From NCBI RefSeq assembly GCF_037975245.1, contig NC_092577.1, positions 22,594,398-22,658,397 of the forward strand: 64,000 nucleotides of DNA, in the 5' to 3' direction. The position numbers and the translations under genes were made by a program. The notes beneath the pieces were generated by a model, which worked only from the letters and a program-made list of their open reading frames with translations, ran no database searches and had not been told where the DNA came from. This document shows positions 21,504-30,772 of this stretch, piece after piece. Source of the DNA: Apostichopus japonicus (Eukaryota; Echinodermata; Holothuroidea; Aspidochirotida; Stichopodidae). Position 1 is the stretch's first letter. Every line of letters begins with the position of its first letter.

Positions 21504-22834
21504 ACCTGGATGGAGCAAGAGTCCAAACAGAATTCAAAATACTTGTAAGTTGTAACAAACTGTCTTCTCACACGAGTGTGTATTACTGCAGGTCTTGAGT
21601 GAATGAGTCACTAATTTGTGGGGGAACTAATCAACCCATTTAAAATAAAGTAATTAATAAGAGTAAATATTCATAATCATTAGATGATAAAATACAATAA
21701 GCATAAAACTATTGTCAAGGACAATGAGGCCAACATACCGTCTAGATACATAATAAACAATAATAATTATAGCATATAAAGTGTAACTTCTCAAGGTCAC
21801 AGGGTCTAGCATGCCAAAGAGCAGGAATTAAATTACTAATTGTCATAAAGAAAGGGGCGTGTGCACCTACCGCATGATAGCATATAACATAGTAACATTC
21901 AAATAGGTGTCAACCCATCAAAGGTAAAATAATTCCAACTAGCAATTATAACCAATATGACCAATCTAACATATTAAGTAATTTAGCCTAAATCACCTCA
22001 CAGTCCCTTTAACATGGTGAAGGATTAAATAATATGCTAACCCCTTTTGAGTTTGCATATTATCAAGGACGTTACCATAATAACCAGCAACAATTAATAG
22101 TAATAGTCATGTAATATAAAAGTGAAATATATGTTAGGGGTGGCTGGTAATAATTAAATAAGCAAAGAACCTTTCTAGTATTCTAGTGACAACACAGTCC
22201 CCTTATTGTAGTAAGCAAAACCCATAATTACCCCAACATGAATGCAGCACTCTAGGATTATAGGAGCAATACTTTACATATAAATAGCAAAGAAATAAAC
22301 TTGTGTAAATAACCACAGTCACAGCTGTTACCATGGTAACAAGGTGAATCAGGTAAACAACACCCATGGAGATACATAGGAAGCATAAGTTAGCACATTT
22401 AACGGGCATCACTACTAGCATATAACCACATATAAGCATATTGGGCCTGCTGAAGCCCTAAGCTAACAACAGGTAAAGTATCTGACTGCCATGTCTTCAA
22501 ACTAATAATCTTGGGATGATTACTATCAAAATAAGTAATGAGAAAGCAACATGCAATCTGGGTAGGCACAATCCCTTTAACACAGCTGTTAAAATAGTTG
22601 CAAATGACAACAATTACTATGAGAGGATTCTTGGGAGAAATCCTCAATAGTTAACATGGCAATCAAATAAATTACAATAGTACATATATGCTAGGGAAGC
22701 AACTTAACAATTATAGAAAAAGAATTCTTACCTGGATGGAGCAAGCGTCCAAACAGAATTCAAAATACTTGTAAGTTGTAACAAACTGTCTTCTCACACG
22801 AGTGTGTATTACTGCAGGTCTTGAGTGAATGAGT
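21504..22834 (-). repeat. ~105-bp direct duplication in the right half
   Basis: The block between CATTCACTCAAGACCTGCAG and GCTCCATCCAG (minus reading) occurs at 22834-22730 and 21608-21504. On the minus strand the first copy is followed by GTAAGA, again a strong splice donor; the second by GTTTTACTG. This mirrors the arrangement of the left half on the other strand. Confidence 0.75.
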
Positions 22835-23142
22835 GATCAACCCTATCCAATGGTGATTAGCCCTATCCAAATTGGTGGGAACTCCGAAATAGACAAACTC
22901 CCAGCCCTGAGCGGGTGAAACAATTGCTAAGGGATACATACAAGGGTAATAAATTGTGTCAAGTGGTGATCCCTAAATGGGGGTATAAGTGGACAAGCTG
23001 TCCCTCAATTAATCAGATGTAGGAGATCTGGGAGGAAGAAGGTTGTCGAAATAGGGCATAACTTTCCAGTTCAAGTCATGAACTTAAGGGGGCTTAAAGC
23101 AATAGGGGAGCATAGGGTGAAAGTAGTAGCTTGCTACACGTT

Positions 23143-23485
23143 AATAATAGTTAATAGTAAATAGTTAATTTCCTGGTTGTCGACAATGATGTCAATTTGT
23201 GCAAAACGGCGGTTTTTTTCGCTGGTATTGTTAACGATATTGATACCTGAGTCTTTTTTGATGAGACATGAAACACCTCTTCTATTATTGAGGGTATAAA
23301 AGGATAGTTTTGAAACTTATTTCACCGTTCCATTGTTTTGTAGCACTCTCATGATGAACGTCATCCCACAATGTTTCCTGCAGTAAAATAATGTCATATT
23401 TCCTCTTGGTAACCAAATTTAAAAGAGTATCTCTCTTGTCCGAATTCCTGAAGCCATTACAGTTTAAGGTGGCTAAGAACAGCAT
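23143..23485 (-). pseudogene. Tx1-like ORF2 endonuclease, N-terminal half (copy 1)
   Basis: Starts MLFLATLNCNGFRNSDKRDTL, with the APE opening motif LNCNG, then LLQETLWD (catalytic Glu) and, in a second frame, RRGVSCLIKKDSGINIV. It is cut at 23142 by the 4.1-kb insertion and resumes at 18996. Confidence 0.8.
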
Positions 23486-23691
23486 GATCCTGATGAATAA
23501 TTGTGGTATAATTACTGTGAATGTGTCTTTTTCGAGGTGAATTGTCTTGCACTTTTGAGGTTCGGCGTTGTGCTGTTCTTTCGACTATGTTTTAGTTGCA
23601 CTCTCGTGAACCCGTCGTCGCTTGACGCTGTTTTTTTTATCCATCCGGGATGATCTGACGAAGTTTCATTGTTCTGTGCAGTTTGTGGTCG

Positions 23692-24662
23692 TCACGGTAA
23701 TTTTGTTGATTTAGATGGCTGTCCTGATGAGTTTGGCTTTGTCGATTTTTCCTTCTCATCTTTCGGCTTCGTTGTTGGATTGTTATGGGATTGTTGTGTG
23801 TTTTTTCCTTTGGAGTTCCTTGGTGCCGGAGTGCTGGGTGCATGATCCACGGCGATTGCTTTCATGGCTTGCTGATGTGGGGGTGCAGTGTCAGGTGGTT
23901 GATTGGGTGCGGCCACTGCTTGTTGTTCGCGTGTGGTTTGGGTGTCCGGTGCGGTGTCACCCTGGTTTTCAGGCACTGGTGCGGTGTCACTTTCGTTTTC
24001 GACACACAGGAAGCTTTGTGTCCATATCTGTTGCATCTGAAGCACTTGACCTGCGGGCACCGGCTTTCAGAATGGCCTTGTGGCCCGCATCCTCTGCATG
24101 TGTACTGGGGGCAGTCTCTCATAATATGCTCAGCACTCAAACATCGGTTACACACCTTTGCCTGTCCGTTGTTTGAATCTCAGGTGTATGGCGTCACTAG
24201 GTCCTCCCACAGTTATCGCGTAGAGTAGGCTTTTTGCTCCATTAGGCATTTCAAGTCTTACAAACCGTATTCCGTTTTCTATTGATGGAAAATCCTTGTA
24301 AGTGATTACGCGTCCAGTCAGTCTTTAGAATATATCCAAACTCTACCAATCTTTGCGATAGTTCGTGGTCGTCGACCCATGAAGGCACTCCAAACAGGCT
24401 CACGGTAACAATAGACTTAGTCACTCCTGTAACATTGCATAGGTCGTCTTTAATTTTCATTCCAATTTCTTGTAATAGTTCAGCATCGTTTTGATTTTTC
24501 AGTTATGATCCATTGCCCCGATGGTTTTACACATCCTATAATATTTCCCATCCCAATTTTATTTGCCATTGCGGCAAGTACTTCTTTCGGTTCATATGTA
24601 TTGTCAATAACACGTAAACTATTGTCTTTCAGAATCTTTCCGTTTGGTTTCGCATAACCCAT
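23692..24662 (-). pseudogene. Tx1-like ORF1, RNA-binding protein with three zinc knuckles (copy 1)
   Basis: Begins MGYAKPNGKILKDNSLRVI. An RRM-like region follows (GVTKSIVTVSLFGVPSWVDD-HELSQRLVEFG). Three CCHC knuckles follow: CNRCLSAEHIMRDC, CRGCGPQGHSESRC and CFRCNRYGHKASC. The tail is Pro/Thr/Gln-rich. The frame is interrupted (near 24460-24480 and 24160-24250). It would bind LINE RNA in a ribonucleoprotein with ORF2. It matches ORF1 of the copies at 34 kb and 51 kb domain for domain. Confidence 0.8.
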
Positions 24663-24894
24663 TATAATACGAGTCGAAGCCTGGGCGTCGCGAGACGCCA
24701 GGTCTTCTAAAGTTTATCGTTCAACACTCACGAAATGATCTGGTAATACTTACAAAAACTGTGTGAAACTGTTTGTTATCCTCCGATAAACAATAGCAAC
24801 GAACAGCAAATCCAACAGTTATCTTCAGGAAACGGAAAATATGCGAAAAGCAGAAGGTCAGTAAATATACGTGTGAACGATATGAATACGTATT

Positions 24895-25484
24895 TCAAAG
24901 AATGAGTCCCACTTTCTCAACCGGGGGCGTTAACACATCATAACTAATAAGGTGTTTTCCTCGACCCCAAACGAAATCCACAACATTCTTATGATAAACA
25001 TCACAAACCCAATCAGGTACACATACAACGGTTGCCATGTAAGTAAAACGTGACGCCACCATTGCGTTGACAACAAGCGTTTTGCCCTTGAAGGACAATT
25101 TGCGCCCCTTCCAGCGCTTCAGAACCGTTCCGCGCTTAGCACTAAGTTCTTCCCAATTTTCTCTTTCGACAATGCGGTCGTCATTCCCTACCGCAACCCC
25201 AAGTACCGTTAGGTAATCAGATCTCACGGGGAAGGGATAAGTCATTTTGAGACTCTTAGATTTGCCAATTAGAAGCAACTCAGTTTTGTCGTAATTACAT
25301 TTAGATCCGGATGGTCTTTCATAATTTTTGATAGTTTGCAAAACGTGATGAATGCTCTCGGTATTGGCTAGCATAAAAGTGGTATCGTCAGCATGCTGAA
25401 ACATTCGAGGCCCAAAATGGAGACATTTGATACCACAAATATGGGTGTTCTTAGAAATTGCTTCACGAACGGTTCTGCACTAAT
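24895..25484 (-). pseudogene. Tx1-like RT fragment (copy A, distal part)
   Basis: Reads SAEPFVKQFL, FQHADDTTFMLANTESIHHV (catalytic HADD), GSKCNYDKTELLLIGKS, TVLGVAVGNDDRIVERENWEEL and SFKGKTLVVNAMVASRFTYMATVVCVPDWV. It is the continuation of the RT piece at 29880-30000: that piece ends ...GCHISALLY and this one starts (LS)AEPF, adjacent in intact copies. Everything between them is later insertion. Confidence 0.8.
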
Positions 25485-28400
25485 TTGATTTAATTTGATT
25501 TATTTGTTTTATCACGTGAATATATACATTGCGAAAGGAAGTCTTCTAAAAAACCTATATTGGCTTAACAAAGTAGAAGACTTCCTGAGAAAGGAATAGA
25601 AAAGAAAAGGAAATGAAAATATTACAGTTCACAAAAAAATCAATAGTAGTATGATATTTGAATTAATGAGATGCAATGATTTCTTTCATTAAATAGTTTC
25701 TAAATGATCTTTTGGATAATTTATTTTTGTTCATTTCTGTTATAGAATTCCAAGTTCTTATAGCACGATTTCTTAAGCTTAACATTCCTATTGAAGTATT
25801 CGTTGTGTAATAATGCGCATTATCGGCGTATCTTGTATTGTAATAATGTAGATCCCTATTACGAATAAGGTCATTCTGAAAAGCATTAGACAGTAGTCCA
25901 TTCCACACCTTATAAGTGAAGGTGGCAATATTTACACGAATTAAGTCATTGACTTGCAATAAATTCAGATTCTTAAATATAGGGCTGGTGCGATGACGAG
26001 GTGCAGCACGTGATATTTGTCGGATTGCCTTCTTTTGTAGTATAATAAGTGAATTAAGATTACTTTTATACGTGCCAGACCAAATAATAGAACAATAACA
26101 AATATGTGGTACTACCAGGGTTTCATAAAGTGTCTTTAATACGTGTTGTGGCAACAAGTGTTTTAATTTGGATAAAATCCATGCATTTTTAGCAACTTTG
26201 TTGCAGACTGTTGAAATGTGATCACACCAGGAAAGGTTGTGATCAATCTGGACCCCTAAGAACTTAGTAGTGTTAACTTGCTTGAGAATTTTGCCTCCCA
26301 TAATAATGTCTTTATCCCTATTAAATGTTCTGGAAGTATTAAAGACTATGTAATTAGTATTGTCTATGTTGAGCGATAGTTTATTGGCGGCAAACCAGTC
26401 ATTAAATTTATCTACTTGTAAAGAAATTTTGTTATCATCAGCAAATAGAATAATGTTAGCAATTTTCCGAAACGTGGCAGATGTCATTGACATATAAAAT
26501 AAATAGTAAAGAACCTAAAATTGAACCTTGTGGGACACCACAATTAATTTCTCCCAGTTGAGAGTGAGTGTTTTTGTAAGAAGTGTATTGAAAACGATTA
26601 GAAATATAACTATCTATCCAGTTCAGTGTCGTTCCTCTTATGCCACAATGGTGTAATTTGTTACGTAGGATGGCATGATCACTAGTGTCAAATGCTTTAG
26701 ATAGGTCGAGGAACACGCCAATGCAAGTTTTACTTTTGTCAATGCCACTGTATAGTTTGTCAATAACATCTGCCAGTGCAAGCTCCGTTGAATGTTCTGG
26801 TCGGAAGCCACATTGTTCATCGCAAAGGATATTATATTTGTTTAGGAAATTTAATATACGTTTAAACATTAATCTTTCAATAATTTTCGAAAATCAAGAT
26901 AATAGTGAGATTGGTCGATAGTTTTCGTAGTTATCTGAATCGCCTTTTTGGAAAATTTGAATAATTTTGGCAATCTTTAGTGCATCGGGGAAAACTCCGG
27001 TGTTAAAGGATTCATTACATATATGAGTCAAAGGGTTAACGATAAAAGGCATAAATTCCTTTATAATACCAGGTTTAAAATCATCATATCCTGCGGCTTT
27101 GTTTGGTTTCAAAGAAGAAGTCGCAATCTTTAATAATTCCTCCTCACAGACAGGGTATATAAATATAGAGCTACTGTTTACATTACTATGTATGAAGTTG
27201 GGTAGCGTTCCTTTGTTCTTCATTTTATTTGTCAGTGAAGGCCCTAGATTGATAAAAAAAAAATCATTAAAATTATTACCAATGTCATTAGTAATCTCTT
27301 CATCGCCATGTTTAAAAGAGGCAGGATATGATGATTGTTTACTCTTGTTATGTAGAATTTCGTTGATAGTTTTCCAGGTGTCATTAGATTTATAACTTGA
27401 TTCATACCATTTGTTATTAAAATATAATCGTTTGGAGAATTTAATAACATGGTTTAGCTTATTACGATATGCAGTATATGAAACTTTATTGTTGTTTGAT
27501 GAAATTTTAGTGTAATGCTTAAAAGGTTTGTTCTTTCTTTTTCATAGAAACTAATATGCCTTTGGTAATCCATGGGTGTTTCTTTTTACGCCTTTCAGTT
27601 TTACTAATGCAGTCTTTCGGGAAACAGTGGATTGTAAATTGAGTTAAAAGAATCATAGAACCTTTTATAAGCATTATTTGCATCAGAATAGGTTAAAACG
27701 ACGTTCCAAGAATTTTTTTTTATATTCGAAATAATTTTTTTTATGTTGGCAGTACTATAATTTCGTGTATAAAGAGGAGAATTCCTTTTATTTCTTTTGG
27801 CACTAACTGCAAGGAAAATAGGGAAATTGTCACTTAAGTCGGTTATTACAATTCCTGATGTGACAGAAGAGTGTATATTTGTTATGATGTTATCAACTAA
27901 TGTTTCTGAGGTTGAGCAAACACGTGTTGGTTTGGTGATTCCTGGGGAAAAAACAAGAGTAATATATAATAACAGTAAACCATAATATACGAGTTGCAGT
28001 GGTTTTGCGTTAATATGTTAAAGATATGTTGTATATCAGAGTGAAAATTGTCTATAGAACTATGTGGTGGCCTGTAAATACACCCAGTGATAATTTTTTC
28101 ATTGCTATGAGGTAACATTTCAACAAATATAGATTCAAATGAATTGTTCAAAATTGAGGTCGATATTTGAAGTTCAAATCATTATTTACAAATAAACATA
28201 CTCCACCACCCCTTCTATCGTTGCGATGCTTTTCTACGAGAGTATAATTATTTATATGTATAGTAGGAGATACATTTTTATTGAACCATGTCTCGGAGAC
28301 GCCAATTACTGAAAAATTAGTTTTGTTCAGACTGCGACTATTGAGGTGGAAAAAGGTAAGATCATGACTGGGGGTAAGTTATTATAAGAATTAATGCTGT

Positions 28401-28555
28401 AATACTCACAGGTAACATTTTCCCTAAATTCTATATAGTTGTCTGATGTTGCCATGAATGTGAGAGAATTATTACTAAAATGTTTGACACAATATTCATT
28501 TCTGTTTTGATTGTTCTTTTTCCTTCGGGTTAAATCGCCTGGCGGTTGAGACATT
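25485..28555 (-). mobile_element. CR1-like LINE (Jockey superfamily), minus strand
   Basis: 3' end at 25485 with a tail of AAATCAAATTA-type repeats that abuts the Tx1-like RT fragment. RT motifs in order: PNKAAGYDDFKP, NYRPISLLS, GVFLDLSKAFDTSDHAILRNKL, GVPQGSILGSLLFILYVND, FADD (about 26440), FLGVQIDHNLSWCDHIS, and a conserved C-terminal block (CYCSIIWSGTYKSNLNSLIILQKKAIR begins about 26100). The endonuclease is degenerate (28000-28330), with SETWFNKN and RRGGG-type segments. 5' end near 28555 joins Tx1-like ORF1 sequence. Several frameshifts. Confidence 0.8.
25663..27223 (-). pseudogene. CR1-like reverse transcriptase
   Basis: Three consecutive open blocks (26894-27223, 26456-26869, 25663-26493) cover RT fingers, palm and C-terminal domain. 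The 276-residue last block is intact, ending RSFRNYLMKEIIASH. The catalytic box reads LFADDNKI. Blocks are in different frames, so the protein is not made today. Confidence 0.75.
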
Positions 28556-28559
28556 TGGA

Positions 28560-29870
28560 CTTACGGTGTTATTCTTGCGTTGTGGAGTTTGGTTTGCTTT
28601 TTTTGTCAGCGTCCAAAATCCGTCATTTCATGATAGAGTTCGTTTCAGGTTCGCGTATAGTTCTGGGTTATCTTTATTTGTATTGGCATGAGTCTGTTTG
28701 TGATTGCTTTTCGCCTTGTCTGCTTTAATCTTTCCAGAATCGTCAGGGTTTGTTGTAGGTGTTGGTGCGGCTGTTTCAGTTGTTTTTTCCAAGCTTTTGG
28801 TCTGTGCTGTCGTTTGTTTTATCGTTAATAGGTGGGTCTTCCGTATTTCTGCTATCCATTTCCTCATGAGTATCGTCTCCTTTAATATCCGTAGCTTTCT
28901 CTAATTCTCTTTCATCTGTTTCTCTCTCAGCCTTCTCCTGAATCTCTGGGCCATTGAAGCTCTTGTCACCAAATTGTTGGCAATTGTAACATTTCACTGA
29001 GGGACAACGTGCTTATGTGTGTCCGTGCAGTCCGGGCAGTCTCTCATTATGTGGTCTTGAGCGAGACAAAGGGTGCAAACACGGCTTTGGCCGTTGTGTT
29101 TCAGTCTAAGGTGATGACTATATATCGTTATTGCATATCGTTATTGACTGGCAGCTCAAGTCGTACGAATCTAATCCCGTTTTCAACGTTGGGAAATTCT
29201 GACTAATATTTGTGGGTCCAGTTGGTTCTTATATGGCAGACATATTCTTCCAACTTGTTGGAAAGTTCTTCGTCACTTATGTATGTTGGGACGTTCAAGG
29301 CTCACGGTCAAGATATGTTTTGTAACACCCATGACATCACATTTTTCATCTCGAATTTTTATTCCCGTTTCTTGCAGCATGTCTGCATCGCTTCCGTTTT
29401 TCAGAGTTATAATCCATTGACCCCTGATTTCTACACATCCGAGTATGTTAATATGCCCGACATCTTCCGAGATTGCTTTTATTACATCTTGAGGGATAAA
29501 TCCATTGTCCAATATTCTCACACTGTTCTCTTTCTTTCCTCTCTTTTGCGACATAGTAGGGGTCTGGGTAGATTTCATGTTGTCATTATCTCCTTTAACA
29601 GGTTTCGCGCAACTCATTCCAACGTAACAAAGTGCTTGCCTGTGTCGCAAGACACGGCAGCTTAGTTTGACAAAAGTCTTAAATCTCTTAAATAGGATAT
29701 TTGTATCGGCTGATTCGAGTTAAAGTTACAATTCACTTAAGAGAAACTTACGATGGCAATATCCTTGCCAGAAGAACGGCTTCTAGTCCCAGGAAACTCC
29801 TCAAAGGAGCAATTATGGTGAGAATACGCTATCAGTGTTGCACCGTCTCCGTCTCAATCAGCATAATCAG
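28560..29870 (-). pseudogene. Tx1-like ORF1 and 5' UTR (copy 2), no matching ORF2
   Basis: Minus-strand ORF1 pieces: SQKRGKKENSVRILDNGFIPQDVIKAI, ILGCVEIRGQWIITLKNGSDADMLQETG, GVTKHILTVSLE (29273-29650), a knuckle remnant (CYNCQQFGDKSF, about 28980) and a Thr/Lys-rich tail. Homologous to the ORF1 copies at 23.7, 34.1 and 51.2 kb. Instead of the Tx1 endonuclease, the CR1-like ORF2 region follows at 28555. Confidence 0.7.
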
Positions 29871-29879
29871 CTAATTACA

Positions 29880-30000
29880 TCTAATTTCAGCTAATTACAT
29901 ACAACAGTGCCGATATGTGGCACCCTTGCCTCACACTTCTTTTGATTTCAAAAATATCAGACAAGTAACCGTTTTGCTAAATATGACTGTTGATATCCGT
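29880..30000 (-). pseudogene. 5'-truncated Tx1-like RT start (copy A), joined to a 5S gene
   Basis: Minus translation includes QNGYLSDIFEIKRSVRQGC (broken by one stop upstream), the GVRQGC region of the RT. It begins directly after the first 27 bases of a minus-strand 5S gene (30001-30027). So copy A is a 5'-truncated insertion into a 5S gene. Confidence 0.8.
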
Positions 30001-30027
30001 GTAATTGAACGTGATATGGCTGTAGAC
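30001..30027 (-). pseudogene. 5S rRNA gene, first 27 nt, cut by a LINE
   Basis: Minus strand starts GTCTACAGCCATATCACG and ends near CAATTAC, where LINE copy A begins. The rest of this gene is not recognisable nearby. It carries TTCAAT where most array members have TTGACT. Confidence 0.8.
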
Positions 30028-30102
30028 ATAAGAAGAGGTCAATGTAGGCCATTTCAGTTTCTCATCGTCGTGGCAACATAGTGTTATCAATTATGAAAAG
30101 AA

Positions 30103-30197
30103 AAGCCTACGGCACCCAGTATTCCCAGGCGGTCACCCATCCAAGTACTGACTGCGCTCTACGTTGCTTGACTTCGGTGACCGGACGAGAACCGGTA
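30103..30197 (-). pseudogene. 5S rRNA gene, 3' three-quarters, after LINE insertion
   Basis: Minus strand reads TACCGGTTCTCGTCCGGTCA to GGTGCCGTAGGCTTTT, i.e. 5S positions about 27-121, immediately after the A-tail of LINE copy 3. The internal promoter (A box and C box, positions about 50-97) is intact, followed by a T run. A 75-bp spacer separates it from the next 5S start at 30027. Confidence 0.85.
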
Positions 30198-30239
30198 TTT
30201 TTTTCCTCTTTTATTAAGTCAGCCCACTGGCTGACCCAT

Positions 30240-30425
30240 TGTCAACATTATTTACAAGGGTATGTTTGTTCAAAATGAAAACTTAATTAGAGGTAAATTA
30301 ACTATAACATGAAATAATAATTTCCTTAACAATTACTAATGCACCAATTGTCAACATTATTTACAAGGTTATGTTTGTTCAAACATAACATGAAATAATA
30401 ATTACCTTAACAATTACTAATGTTT
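30240..30425 (-). repeat. tandem duplication in the LINE 3' UTR (~105-bp period)
   Basis: TCAACATTATTTACAAGG with downstream ATGTTTGTTCAAA and AACATGAAATAATAATT..CCTTAACAATTACTAATG occurs at 30240-30343 and again at 30348-30425, with an internal deletion in the second. Confidence 0.8.
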
Positions 30426-30772
30426 AAGTTATCAGAAAACTAATTTATTAATCACCACAGACATAAAATTAAATGCAAAAGACAACAATGTCTAAGGCAA
30501 AGTGAAAAGACCAGACCCTGCTTACGTCAACACGTACTCTATTAAAATTAACCCCTTTCCAGATGGTAAGTATAGCTGTTCGATTCTTTCTTAGAGAGCA
30601 CAATATTGTTTTGGGTAAATATATTATAAAACCGTCAGAGCTTGTTTTTGTGGTAGTACACATCGAAAAGTAAGCGAATTTTCTTTTTCAGTACATTGTG
30701 AAAAACTTTTTCAATATTACATCGATAGTTATTATTGAGGCGAGATATTCTACAATTCCAAATTGTATACTT

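Larger units (their letters stand above)
19001..23138. mobile_element. 4.1-kb LTR-retroelement-like insertion with CGTT duplication and tRNA-Lys primer site
   Basis: Ends are TGTAGCA and TGCTACA; CGTT is duplicated at 18997-19000 and 23139-23142, and the interrupted LINE reads I-I-N-V-Y-A-P across the junction, so this entered as one unit. Inside, TGGCGCCCAACGTGGGGC (20844-20861) is the classic primer-binding site matching tRNA-Lys1,2. Left of it (19001-20843) lies a plus-strand LTR-like region with a TATA box (CTATAAGAAGG, about 19460). Right of it lies a minus-strand region of similar plan rather than a second copy of the left LTR. No gag or pol was seen. It is non-coding and defective; I infer a large non-autonomous derivative or inverted composite. 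Confidence 0.65.
15090..24890 (-). mobile_element. Tx1-clade LINE copy 1 (5S-LINE family), split by two insertions
   Basis: Minus-strand element with all modules: 5' UTR (about 24663-24890), ORF1 (23692-24662), endonuclease (23143-23485 and 18500-18996), RT (about 16200-18171) and C-terminal domain (to about 15111). It is interrupted by a 4138-bp LTR-like insertion at 19001-23138 and a 567-bp insertion at 16860-17426; removing neither is needed to see that coding order is continuous across both. Many stops and frameshifts. The 3' UTR is missing, so it is 3'-truncated or deleted at about 15090. Its RT shares the unusual HADD box with the other copies. Confidence 0.85.

Noticed and set aside
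22203-22647. Minus-strand frames of 78-82 aa
   Set aside because: They lie in the AT-rich non-coding part of the LTR-like insertion and show no family motif.
23715-24228. Plus-strand frames of about 150 aa
   Set aside because: Antisense shadows of the LINE ORF1 with its three zinc knuckles.
30103-30197. Functional minus-strand 5S gene
   Set aside because: The first 26 bases are replaced by LINE sequence, so a normal 5S transcript is impossible.
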